Part shown: piece by piece, positions 10,485-20,600 of the stretch
Numbering within the stretch: the stretch's first letter is position 1
How the letters are laid out: every line of letters starts with the position of its first letter
Assembly: GCA_003615045.1 (NCBI GenBank)
Contig: ML014184.1
Location: 22,469-86,468, forward strand
Length of the DNA: 64,000 bases
Direction: 5' to 3'
From: Caulochytrium protostelioides
Lineage: Eukaryota > Chytridiomycota > Caulochytriomycetes > Caulochytriales > Caulochytriaceae
The notes under the pieces: model-generated
The model's input: the letters and a program-made list of their open reading frames with translations, nothing else
Databases searched by the model: none
Told to the model about the DNA's origin: nothing
Position numbers and translations under genes: made by a program

Positions 10485-12523
10485 ATGAACCCGATGATGC
10501 AGCCCCAGATTATCGTCCTGCGCGAGGGCACCGACTCGTCGCAGGGCCGCCCCCAGCTCTTGAGCAACATCAACGCGTGCCTCGCGGTCGCCGATGCCAT
10601 CCGCACGACCCTCGGCCCCCGCGGCATGGACAAGCTCGTCGTCGGCGGCGGCGGCCAGCAGGCCAACTCGGGTAGGTGGCATACGTCCTTGACGGCCTCG
10701 TGGCTGCCGACAAGACGGCGGCTCAAGCCGATCGGTGCCGTATGGGCTCGTCGGCGCGCCCAGGCCCTGTGGCGAGACCGCGTCGTCCCGGCCTCCAGAG
10801 AGATCCACGCGACCTGACGCGCGCTACCGACTCGGTCCCTCGGCGAGCCCACAGGAGGGCCCCCTTCGTCGATGCTCCGCGACTTCTGGACTCACCCATC
10901 TTCATCTTTTTTTTTTGCATGCTTCGTACGGATGCCCGCTCGGATGCGTGCGCCTGCGGGGGTTCGACCATGACTCGGCGGATACGATGGGTAGTCACGA
11001 TCTCCAACGATGGCGCGACGATCCTGAAGCTGTTGGACATCGTCCACCCGGCCGCCAAGGCGCTGGTCGACATCTCGCGCGCGCAGGACGCCGAGGTCGG
11101 CGACGGCACGACGTCCGTGACGCTGTTCGCGGGCGAGATCCTCCGCGAGATGAAGGCGCACATCGAGGAAGGCGTGGCGCCGCAGATCGCGATCCGGGGT
11201 CTGCGCACCGCGTGCGAGCTCGCCGTCAACTACATCAAGGAGACGGCCGTGGTCGTCGAGCGCAAGGACGAAGCCGAGTTCCGTGATCTGCTCGAGAAGT
11301 GCGCGTCGACGGCGATGTCCTCCAAGCTCATCCACTCGCACAAGCCCTTCTTTACCAAGATGGTCGTCGACGCCGTGCTGTCGCTGGACCAGAACGAGCT
11401 GAACGAGAACCTCATCGGCATGAAGAAGGTCGCGGGCGGCGCCATGCAGGACTCGGCGCTGATCGACGGTGTCGCGTTCAAGAAGACGTTTGCGTACGCT
11501 GGCTTCGAGCAGCAGCCCAAGCACTTCAAGAACCCCAAGATCCTGAGCTTGAACGTCGAGCTCGAGCTGAAGGCCGAGCGCGACAACGCCGAGGTCCGGA
11601 TCGAGGAGGTGTCCGAATACCAGAACATTGTGGATGCCGAGTGGTCGATTATCTACGACAAGCTCGAGAAGATCGTCGCGACGGGCGCCAAGGTCGTGCT
11701 CTCGCGCCTGCCCATCGGTGATCTGGCGACGCAGTACTTTGCCGACCGCGACATCTTCTGCGCCGGCCGTGTGGCCACGGACGATCTGCAGCGCGTCGTC
11801 AACGCCGTCGGCGGCGCCGTCCAGACGACGGTCAACGACATCAAGGCCGAGCACCTCGGCACGTGCGCCGTGTTCGAGGAGCGCCAGATCGGCAACGAGC
11901 GCTTCAACCTCTTCACGGGCTGCCCGCAGGCCAAGACCTGCACCCTCGTCCTCCGCGGCGGTGCCGAGCAGTTCATCGCCGAGGTCGAGCGCTCCCTGCA
12001 CGATGCCATCATGATTGTGCGCCGCGCCATCAAGAACAAGGCCGTGGTGGCCGGCGGCGGCGCCGCCGAGATGCGCTTGAGCGCCTACCTGCGCAACTAC
12101 GCGCGCACCATCCAGGGCAAGAGCCAGCTGATCATCAGCTCGTTCGCCAAGGCCCTCGAGGTGATCCCCCGCCAGCTCTGCGACAACGCCGGCTTCGACG
12201 CCACCGACCTGCTCAACCAGCTGCGCATGCGCCACGCCGCCGCCCTCCACGCCGCCCAGACGGCCACCAAGAAGCCGACCCCGGGCTCGATCCACGGCTG
12301 CTGGTACGGCATCGACATGACCTCCGAGTCCATCGGCGACAACTTTGCCTCCTTTGTCTGGGAGCCCGCGCTCGTCAAGACGAACCTCCTGTCCAGCGCG
12401 ACGGAGGCCGCGTGCCTGATCCTCTCGGTCGACGAGACGGTCAAAAACCCGCAGTCCGAAAAGCCGGGCGCCCAGCCCGTCCGCGGCATGGGTGGCCGCG
12501 GCCGCGGCCGCGGTCGTCGTTAA
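10485..12523 (+). CDS. CCT7: chaperonin CCT subunit eta
   Basis: The eta subunit of the cytosolic TRiC/CCT chaperonin, which folds actin, tubulin and other proteins with ATP. There are two exons: 10485-10671 and 10995-12523, giving 571 residues (CCT7 is usually 540-560). Exon 1 begins [15 protein letters not shown] and carries LGPRGMDKL. Exon 2 carries [19 protein letters not shown] and [13 protein letters not shown] (ATP pocket), then the apical domain, and ends in a Gly-Arg tail. The donor GTAGGTGG and acceptor GGGTAG join in phase 1 and restore the conserved run into TISNDGAT. The ATG at 10485 has a good CACC context; an in-frame upstream ATG at 10419 is ignored because family members start at the MNPMMQ-like position. 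At the join, residues GGQQANS replace the more usual GRGKA-type loop, the only unusual point. Confidence 0.95.
10672..10994 (+). other. CCT7 intron
   Basis: A 323-bp GT-AG intron (GTAGGTGG to GGGTAG), phase 1, in the 5' part of the gene. A T-rich run lies at about 10906-10918. Reading through it breaks the conserved chaperonin sequence; removing it restores it. Confidence 0.9.
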
Positions 12524-13086
12524 ATCGGGACGTGGGGCGTCCGCCCGTCCGCCTGCGCGTGCGGGGTGACCGTCCCGCGGCATCCGTTGTGCTGCTCGCT
12601 GATCATGCGTTCGCTGCACGGCCATGGCGGCTCGCTCCAGGACCCTCCCTCTTTGCCTATGTTTCGTTTCCTCCTCTGTTTGAATATTCGCCCACCGCTT
12701 GTATGTTTTTCTGTCTAATGGCCCATGTCTCCCTCATGCTTCCCGACCCCATCAGTCGTTGTCCAGCGCGGACGGCGCGCATCGTGCCTGAGCCCGATGC
12801 CGCGGCGCTCGTGGCCGCCGGAGATCGCTCGCCGCCACCGTTGTGGCGCGCGGTCGCTCTCGCGTCTCGCTGCAGGAGCTGCCACGATCCTGAACGCTGG
12901 TCGCTGGGATGGGGCGTTTTGTGGCCAATGGGAGCATTGATTGGGGGTCAGCGACGCGCCAAGCGCCCCATGGGATCCGACCAAGGGCCGTCCTGAGCCG
13001 TGCGGCGCGCTGGCCATCCGAGACGACGCGCCGGTCCGAGACGACGCGCCGTCAGCCCGTCCACTACGGAGGCTTCGCTTGACCGG

Positions 13087-13111
13087 CGGACGGACGGACG
13101 GACGGACGGAT
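13087..13111. repeat. (GGAC)n tetranucleotide repeat, first copy
   Basis: About six GGAC units. The same unit recurs at 13946-13994. Confidence 0.9.
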
Positions 13112-13945
13112 GCCGCTCTCGCCTGGGCCGCCTTGCGGGCCAGCGACGCCGTGGCCGCCGTCGGCGCCCCCCGTGTTCACGCTGACGCGCGGCGCTCTGT
13201 TCCCTGGCGCGCCCGAAGGACACCCGCGGAGCCGCGGCGCCCCCCTCCAGCGCCCGCCTCCTTGATGCGTTTTATCGGTCACGCTTGAGGTTTCCGCCAC
13301 AGGTGCCCAACCGGGTGCGACGCCTCCTGGTACGCCGGCGGTCGTGGTCGCCATCGCGCCATCGTCCACCGACGGTGGGAGGACCGTGATGCCGCGGCGA
13401 GATCGTCTGGTGCCCGCGCCCGCTCCGGGAACCGCTGGTCGTGCCTGGCCGTGCCTGCCGGTGTGTCCGGCGGCGACAGCGAGGGCTGCTGCCATGGCTG
13501 CCGTGGACCACGAACGACCCTTTTCCGGCGTTCGGGGGGTGCCGCGGCACACTTCCGGACATCCTGGCGCTGTCGGTTCGCGCTGTCGGTTACGTGCGGT
13601 TCGCCGCCTCCCGTGCCCTGCCGCCAGCACCCCCGCCGCGGCGATGTCTGGCGCGACGCGCATGGAACAGCGGCGCCGGGGGATGGGCGCCCGGCCGGGG
13701 ACGCGGCGGCGGCGCTCCGGTGCGGGGGGAGGCGACCCTCATGAGGGCCGAGCGCCTCGGGGAGCCTCCCGCGGGCTCAGGGACTGTGCGGAGGCCGCAG
13801 GGAGGCCGCGTCACCGGCGCCCGGAGGCGGTGGTCCTCCCGTCGCGCCTGCGACCAGCAGCGGGGATCCGATGCCGCGCCGCGCTGGCGGCGAGCGGCGC
13901 GGCCGCTCCGGGCATCCCCAGGGACGTCGTGCCCGCCCGCTCGGT

Positions 13946-13994
13946 GGACGGACGGACGGACGGACGGACGGACGAACGGACGGACGGACGGACC
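13946..13994. repeat. (GGAC)n tetranucleotide repeat, second copy
   Basis: About twelve GGAC units with one interruption (GAAC). Confidence 0.9.
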
Positions 13995-14712
13995 ACGCGG
14001 CGATGGATCGCTCGGTAAGGATGGAGCGACGGAGGGATGGGCCGAGGAGGGCCTTGTGACACACCTGTGCGACGCCGGGCCAGCGGCCGCCGCCACCAGG
14101 ACGGTGGAACCCCCGACCGCTGGCGCGTGCCCGCGTCGACCCAGCGGCGCCCGACCGTCCGCGGACGCGTTGGGCGACGGCGCGCTGTCCCGGGATCGGA
14201 GGGCGACCGCGCGGCGTAGCGCTTCATGGCGGCATGCTGCGGCCACCGGCAACAGCGCTCCGGCACGTCCGTCGCGTCTGCGGCCCGCGCCGTTCCATGA
14301 AGGCCGGATCGCGGCCGCGGCCGACTGGGCGACCCCACCACCCCGTCGCCTGCCACCCTCCGAGGTCACGCGCCGTCACGCCGCGCTGCACGTTTGCTGG
14401 GCTCAACGCGGGAAGCGGCGATCTCGTCCTTGCTCCGCGCCTCGTGCTGCAAGCCGCGCTGGCGCAACGCCCTCGCCCGCCGCCACCCCGCTGCTCGACG
14501 ATCCGGCTGCCGGCCGGGGTCGCCGTCACGGGAGCTCCTGCGAAACGGCGGCGGCCGACCACGGATCGACGTCGAAGCGGCAGAGAGCCGTCGTCGTCGC
14601 CGTTACCGCTGATTTCCGTCATTCCGCCATCCCTCCGTCGGGTCTGCGATCGAAAAGCGGACCGTCTTCCACGGCAGTCTCTTCCTTTCGGCGCCCCTCC
14701 GCCGATCCCTCG

Positions 14713-14782
<70 letters not shown>
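14713..14782. repeat. (CTG)n trinucleotide tract in intergenic DNA
   Basis: About 23 uninterrupted CTG units. No gene can be supported around it. It would read as poly-Gln on the minus strand (CAG) or poly-Leu/Cys/Ala on the plus strand. Confidence 0.95.
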
Positions 14783-14784
<2 letters not shown>

Positions 14785-16258
14785 TGCAGACCAATACTCG
14801 GAACCGGCTCCCTTCTCGTGCGAGGGGCCGCCACGGGCCACTGGCGGATCGGTGGGGTGCGGGAGGCCGGCTTCCGCCATTTTCGCGCGGCCGCTGTGTG
14901 ATACCTGCTCGGACCCCTTTCGGTTCTTGTTCCCGCGTCCCTGGTCTCAGCCGCTGGTATTCTCCTCCTGAGGGGACACACGCGCAGGCAGACAGGTCGC
15001 CGGTCCTTCGAACGCCGTCAGAAGCTGGATCAGTGCCGCCGCGTCACGACCGACGTCTCTCTGCCGACGGCCGTCGCTGTCCCGTGGCGGAGGGATCCGT
15101 GGCGGCCTCTCGGCCCATCTAGCACCGCGCTGCAAGCCCACCGACCGCGCCGGCCATCGCCCGCGGACGATCTGCAAGCGACCGCTACGACGCGGACCAG
15201 CGCCGCGCGAATACCGCGGACCGGTCGCGTTCGAGCTCGCACATCGTGCAGCAGCGAGACGGAGCTCCTCAGGCCCTGGACATCCCATTGACGGTGGGCC
15301 CGACGTCCAGAAATCCAGAACCCATCGCGTTTCATCCGTCGGGACGAAGGCAGGGCGGCAGTGGCCTTTCTGATAGGGTCGGTTGCACTCGCTCGTTGGA
15401 CGCGAACACGGCCTTCCCTGGCCGTCCATCGGGGCGCCCCCCCGTCTTCCGCCCTCCTCGCCACGTATCGGCGCTGCCGTGAGGGCGTGATCCCGGTGGC
15501 CTGCCCCGCGGCCGACGTCGGCCGCATGGACAGGTCCATCCCTGGGGCCGTTGCCGAGTTCTGATGACAGAGAACATCGAGTGAGTGTACCCTCTTCGTG
15601 CAGGCCGAACCTAGGCCACGACGCGCCCGCCGAGAAGACCAAGAAGACCCCGCAGGACCCGATAAAGCAGGACAGGACAAGACGAGACAAGACAAGCCAA
15701 GCTAGGCCTGGACGTGTCGTCCGCATCCACGGCCTTCGTTGCGTCACCCCGTGCGGCGCCATCCGCGCCATCGTGCCTGGTTTCGGGAGACGTTGTTGTG
15801 GCACGGGCCACGCGTGTGCAAGTTTACAACGCCGAACCCTCGCGGCACAGCGCGGGGTCCGGGACTAACCACCGCCTGTGTAAAGCACCGGCGACTCTGG
15901 CCGACGAGTCAGCGACAACATTCACCGACCGCGGAGACGCCGGCCCGTGAGGAGCACGGCGCCCAGCAGCGGGTGAGAGCGTCGGGGCGTTTTGGAATCC
16001 CACTCCGACGTCCACGCTGCGTGTGGCTGTCCACGGGCAAAAAAAACCCGATTGAGCGCTCGGCGCGGGAAGCGGGTGGGAGCGCATTGATCGTGCCCGT
16101 GCCCTGGACGGCCGGCAAGAACACGGTGCTGCCAACCGACTATGGTCCTGACTGAATCAGACCGCACGGCACATCTGAAGTGAGGCCATTTCCTGCCCTG
16201 TCCCGCCGTCTCCTTTCATCGTAATTCAGTTCCGACGCACGCCGTGCGCGAATGCCGC

Positions 16259-19200
16259 ATGCCCGTGTCGATGCTCTGTCTCCAGGACGGGCCGCGGGTC
16301 CCCGCGGCTGCCGCAACGGCTGCCGCCGCGCCGTTCGCGCCTGCCGCGCTGGCCCCGTCTCCGTCGCCCCCGGCCTCACGGCCCTACTTAAAAGGCTGGC
16401 TGGCGGACCAGAACCAGCTGTGGGGCATGATCGCCCAGGCCGAAGCGTCGCCGATCAGCGAAGCGTCGGGCATGCCACCGTCGCTGATGCCCACGCTGAC
16501 ACCGCCGCCGACGCCGCGGCGAGAACTCGGCCGATCGGCATCCGGCTCAGCGGCGTATTCGTCCCCGTCCGTGGTTTCAGGGTTCTCCGTAGCCTCTGCA
16601 TCCTCCTGTCCCTCCCCATCTCCATCTCCTTCCGTTTCCTCTTCCGTCTCACCTTCCTTCATGACCTCATCCTCCGGTGGTCCCAGCCGGCCTGTAACGC
16701 AGGGGCCGTCTTCGTCTATGGCTTCGTCTTCGTCGCCGTATCGGCCGCCGCCGTCGCCGTATCCGCTAGCGCAGGCGTTGGATCTCGGATCGACAACGAA
16801 GCAGTACCACCGACGGTCGAGTCTGTTGCATGGCCACGTCTTCCCCTTCGACGCCTACCAGCGCCTGCGCGACCATGCGTCATCGGCGCTGCCCTCAACC
16901 GTGACGGATGCCTCTGCCGCGTCCGACGAACCGCGCTGGATCGCGGAACTCGCCGCCTTGGCACGCCATCTCCAGACCTGGCGCCAGCAGCAGCAGGAGC
17001 AGCAGGAGCAGGAGCAGAGTCGTCGCCACGTTTACCGGCAACAACAGCTCCAGCATGCAAGCAAGTATGGGGAAGCCAGTGCATTCACTGGTTCGCCGCT
17101 GCCCACTCCGGCGAGCTCTCGCGCCACATCGCCCCAGCGCGCTGCTGCGGGCCTGATCGAGGAGGCCACGCCGCGGTCCCGTGCGGGACTGCCTCTGGTT
17201 CCAATCACGCCCGGTGCCTTGTCAGCCTCCCCCGCTTCCGCGCGCAAAGCTTCGCTTACCCCGTCCACAGGCTCCCTCTTCTCGCTGAGCTCCTACCGCT
17301 CGCTCGTCCCCGATCCGAGCGCTGCCTCACTGCGGGGGAGTCTCCGCTCGCGGCCCGCGACCGCGCCCACCTCGCCGCGTCAGCCTCACAGCCTGCCGCG
17401 GTCGATGCCGGCGCGCCACCACCCCCGCCGCCATGGCTCCTCCTTCTGCGGCCACGGGCACGGCCACGGCGCCGATGCGCATTCCCTGCCGCGGCAGATG
17501 TGGCCGGGCATGGAAGAAGGCGAGTCGGGCACGACCGACGACGACAGCGGGTTCGGTGACGGCGCCACGCTGCGCAGTCGGGGCGACCTGTCCACCCATG
17601 GCGCCAGCTTGGCCGCGTACGGCAAGAGCGGCGGGAGCGGCGCGTCGTCGCTGATGGGCGCCACGATGGTCGTGACGCCGTCGGCGCCGAAACCGGCGCT
17701 CCGGACGTACGCGGTGCCGCGGTCACGTGACTACCCGTGCGCCGGCACGTGCCACCCCGTGCCGCTGGCGCACGGCCTCACCTGCACGTGCCCGCCGCCG
17801 AAACTCCCCGCGTGCCTCGTCACGCCGGACGCCTTCCGGCCTGCGTATCACGACCAGCGCTCGGGCGCCTCAGTCGCTGAAGTCCTGGCGCGCCAGCGCC
17901 AGCGCCGCCTGCAGGAGCAGCAGGCGCGCCAGGCCATGGAGACGGGAATTCACCCGCCGGACGCGACAGCCGTGGCGTCGGCATCAGTATCAGCCTCAGC
18001 ATCGGCGCCGACCACGAAGGCCGCAACATCAACGACGTCGGCGGCGGCGGCGGCGCCGTGGGTCCCGCACGATGCCACGACCGTGAGCGCGGTCAGCGCT
18101 GACTTCTCGGCGAGTCCTGGTGATCATGACGGTCTCGGCAGCGACGGCCGCCCCGTCGACCGTTTCAGGGACGGCGGCTGTGTCGGCGAGCGCCATGCCA
18201 GCGGCGATTCGGTCTCCATGGCGCGGTCAGAAGCTTCGAGGGCCCAGGACGCCGCTGCGAACGCCGTCGCCGTCGCGACCCGCCGGCCTTCGGACGCCTC
18301 GGGCGGCGCCGGTGAAAGTGGCGGCGATGGCGTCGCCGTGAGCGCGCCGCGGCAGCCCTCCGGGTGGCGCCACGCGCGATCGCTCATGAAGCAGCGGTCG
18401 CAACGACTCCTCAAGGGCACGCCAGGCACTTCCAGCGCCTCGGGCGGCTCTGCGGTATCCGCTCTGGACCTCGACGTGCGGTCGCTTGGCAAAGACGCGG
18501 TCTTGGAGATGCCACCAGCAGCGTCACGGCTACCCCGTCCGCCGCTGCCGCGCAACTCCTATTCGGACGACTCGGCGACGCGCTCGGCGGTTTGGTACCA
18601 GGCTCAGGCGGCCCGCGCCACCCGTGCCGCTTCCATCGCTTCGCAGCACTCGCGCAACGGGTGCCACTCGCCCGCGTCGGTCGTCGCGTCCCAGCACCCT
18701 ATCCACTTGAGTGCCACGGCCGTCGCCACGGCTACTCTCGCCACGGCTACTGTCGCCACGGTCGCCTCCAGCACGGATGACGCGATCGATCGGTTGCTCT
18801 CGGAAAGCGACCATGAGACGTCTGGACGCCGCTGCCGCGATCCAGCACGCCGTGTGTCGAAGCCGGGCCTGGCGGGCGACCCTCTCTTCGACCTGCTGGA
18901 GCGCCTTCCTGCCCGCTTGGCGGACCAGCGCGCTGTCCTCCCGCCGCCACGTCGCGGCGCGGCGCCGCTGCGTGCGACGCTTGCGCCGACGGCCGACGTA
19001 CTCGATGCGGACGATCTGTTACGCGTGTACGAGTCCGCTACGAAGGACAAGGACAAGGACAAGGACAAGGCGTCGTCCGCGTCGTCGCGTCGGTTCAGCC
19101 TGCTCTCGGTCGCGCTGTCGACGGTGCGCCACAGCACCGACAGCGGTCCGGCGACGTCCACGAGCCTGGAGGCCGTGCTCGAGCGCCCGAGCGCCCCCGT

Positions 19201-19762
19201 CCGTGCGGCGTCCGCGTCTGCGTCCACATCGCAGTTGTCGCTGCCGCTGACGGCGATGTCGATGGCGCCCATGTCTATGCCGACGACGTGCAATGTGCTT
19301 TCGTGCCCCGCGCCCGCTGGCGGGCGGGCGTCACGGGATACGTCGGGACCAGGAGGCCTCGTGGATGGCTTGACGCGCGATAGGAGGGGCGGCGGCGCCG
19401 ACCGCACCGCCGCCGGGGACGCCGATGCCGCTAGCCAGCGCCGCAGCGCGAGCGCGAGCCCCGGGCTCGGGGTGGGGTCTGGCATGCGCCGGCTCAAGCA
19501 GCGGCTGCTCAAGCGCCAGCCAAGTGATGGCCCCGGCGGCGTGAGCGCCGTGGCCAGCGCGACAAGGGTCCCTGGGATGGCCGAGGCGGATGATGCGGTG
19601 GCCAACCCCGCATGGCCGTCCTGCCTGCCGTCGCTCGTCGGAACATGCGTTTCGACGTCCGCCGAGACGACAGCGTCCAGCGTTCCACAGGGCGTGCTGG
19701 CTGCGTCCTCGTGGCCGCTGCAGCCTGAATTGAAGGTTGCGACCGACGGGGTCGACGGTTGA
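16259..19762 (+). CDS. large Ser/Ala-rich protein of unknown function
   Basis: A single 1,167-residue frame from the ATG at 16259. I do not recognise the family. It begins with an Ala/Pro-rich stretch and then a short ordered-looking segment (YLKGWLADQNQLWGMIAQAE). Ser/Pro-rich disorder, a Gln/Glu coiled stretch (WRQQQQEQQEQEQ, ~residues 245-260) and Ser-Pro/Thr-Pro sites follow. A small cysteine cluster (CAGTC, CTC and C, ~493-519) precedes an RQRQRRLQEQQARQ helix. Two basic motifs are near-duplicates: MKQRSQRLLK (~710) and RLKQRLLKRQ (~1078). An Asp-Lys repeat (DKDKDKDK) occurs near 930. There are no membrane segments or catalytic motif. Many potential phosphosites suggest a regulatory or scaffold protein, but that is inference. 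Codon use matches its housekeeping neighbours, so it is probably a real gene. Confidence 0.65.
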   Translation: MPVSMLCLQDGPRVPAAAATAAAAPFAPAALAPSPSPPASRPYLKGWLADQNQLWGMIAQAEASPISEASGMPPSLMPTLTPPPTPRRELGRSASGSAAYSSPSVVSGFSVASASSCPSPSPSPSVSSSVSPSFMTSSSGGPSRPVTQGPSSSMASSSSPYRPPPSPYPLAQALDLGSTTKQYHRRSSLLHGHVFPFDAYQRLRDHASSALPSTVTDASAASDEPRWIAELAALARHLQTWRQQQQEQQEQEQSRRHVYRQQQLQHASKYGEASAFTGSPLPTPASSRATSPQRAAAGLIEEATPRSRAGLPLVPITPGALSASPASARKASLTPSTGSLFSLSSYRSLVPDPSAASLRGSLRSRPATAPTSPRQPHSLPRSMPARHHPRRHGSSFCGHGHGHGADAHSLPRQMWPGMEEGESGTTDDDSGFGDGATLRSRGDLSTHGASLAAYGKSGGSGASSLMGATMVVTPSAPKPALRTYAVPRSRDYPCAGTCHPVPLAHGLTCTCPPPKLPACLVTPDAFRPAYHDQRSGASVAEVLARQRQRRLQEQQARQAMETGIHPPDATAVASASVSASASAPTTKAATSTTSAAAAAPWVPHDATTVSAVSADFSASPGDHDGLGSDGRPVDRFRDGGCVGERHASGDSVSMARSEASRAQDAAANAVAVATRRPSDASGGAGESGGDGVAVSAPRQPSGWRHARSLMKQRSQRLLKGTPGTSSASGGSAVSALDLDVRSLGKDAVLEMPPAASRLPRPPLPRNSYSDDSATRSAVWYQAQAARATRAASIASQHSRNGCHSPASVVASQHPIHLSATAVATATLATATVATVASSTDDAIDRLLSESDHETSGRRCRDPARRVSKPGLAGDPLFDLLERLPARLADQRAVLPPPRRGAAPLRATLAPTADVLDADDLLRVYESATKDKDKDKDKASSASSRRFSLLSVALSTVRHSTDSGPATSTSLEAVLERPSAPVRAASASASTSQLSLPLTAMSMAPMSMPTTCNVLSCPAPAGGRASRDTSGPGGLVDGLTRDRRGGGADRTAAGDADAASQRRSASASPGLGVGSGMRRLKQRLLKRQPSDGPGGVSAVASATRVPGMAEADDAVANPAWPSCLPSLVGTCVSTSAETTASSVPQGVLAASSWPLQPELKVATDGVDG

Positions 19763-20044
19763 GGATCTGGACCAGAGAACGGTCGCACCGGCGGTAGCCG
19801 CGACGACGGTCTTCCTGACATGCGCCCGCTTCCGCGACTGCCCGTGCCCTTCCGTCCCCACGATTTGCGTCCCCAATCAAACAATCTTCGTTCCCGCCAG
19901 CATGCGCAGGCGCTGCCGAGCGGGGCGGGTAGGGGCAGGTTGGAAGCGTCTTGTTTCGGCTTCCATCCAAGCTGGAATGATACCTTGTTGCACTTTCTTG
20001 TAATGTCAAGTGACAGCGTATAAAGGCTCTTCCTTGAGACGACC
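19763..20044. other. 3' region of the 16259 gene
   Basis: GC falls through this stretch, which leads into the Fanzor relic. T-rich patches near 19980-20020 could be 3' signals. No gene seen. Confidence 0.4.
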
Positions 20045-20110
20045 TAACACGCACATCATCCCCTCCATGGTGCCTTCCAGCCGTACCCACAGAGGCAATA
20101 CACATACGGT
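20045..20110 (-). other. conserved 3' tail of Fanzor copy A
   Basis: Noncoding sequence just past the copy A stop, alignable by eye with the tails of copies B-D. It carries TGCCTC (minus strand of 20092-20097) and GGCACC (20069-20074), then ATGTGCGTGTT, also found in copy D. Confidence 0.55.
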
Positions 20111-20600
20111 TCAGTGTCGGATGAGCTTGCCGACCATGGGCTGCAGCCGAGCTTGCCCGGGGTTGTGGCACACCGCCTCCGGTCTGACGGGTACGGCCAG
20201 GCAGCGTCGGATGTTCAGCGCGGCATGGAGATCGCGGTTCACCGACTTGTCGTTGGTAGCTTCACGCCACAGCAAACCTGGGACCACTGCCGCCGGCGTT
20301 GACAGGGTTTCAGGACCGCATGCGTCTGGGCATACACCCGGATCCTGCCGACCCGGTCGATGGACCTCGGCGCGGTCGGGCGGGCCCCCGCCCTGCGCGC
20401 GACGTTAACACTGCCGTCGTGTCCCCGATTTTCGCCTTTGTCAGGACCTGATTCGCCTCGGCATGCACCTGGGTCGTCCCGAACTCGTCGACCAGGATGG
20501 TGCGGAGCCGCTGAGCGCATGCCTGGTATGCCCGCGATGTTAGAACCGAGATTACGCCCTTGCCCTCGGTGGCTTCATCGTCAAATGCCTGATATAAGAG
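20045..20600 (-). pseudogene. Fanzor relic, copy A (C-terminal nuclease fragment)
   Basis: A minus-strand remnant of a Fanzor protein, the eukaryotic homologue of the TnpB RNA-guided nuclease. From about 20590 the translation reads SRAYQACAQRLRTILVDEF, the conserved segment before the zinc ribbon. After a frameshifted middle it resumes with GLLWREATNDKSVNRDLHAA and LNIRRCLAVPVRP, the RuvC-III region. The RuvC-III aspartate (RDLHAA) is kept. The expected cysteine before it is Arg (LLWR), and TTQVHAEAN holds no zinc-ribbon CxxC. The N-terminal ~half, including RuvC-I, is not visible upstream, and at least one frameshift separates the two parts. The terminal stop (TGA at 20113-20111) is followed by a tail shared with copies B-D. 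Family assignment rests on recalled motifs, not a search. Confidence 0.75.

Larger units (their letters stand above)
12524..16258. other. 3.7-kb intergenic region
   Basis: No gene recognised. The first ~200 bp are T-rich and should be the CCT7 3' region. The rest is GC-rich, with tetranucleotide (GGAC)n runs and a long (CTG)n tract. Open frames here are compositional and have no motifs. The last ~60 bp, T/C-rich before 16259, may be the leader of the next gene. Confidence 0.5.

Noticed and set aside
10892-12625. 577-residue minus-strand open frame antisense to CCT7
   Set aside because: A codon-bias shadow of CCT7; no family motif.
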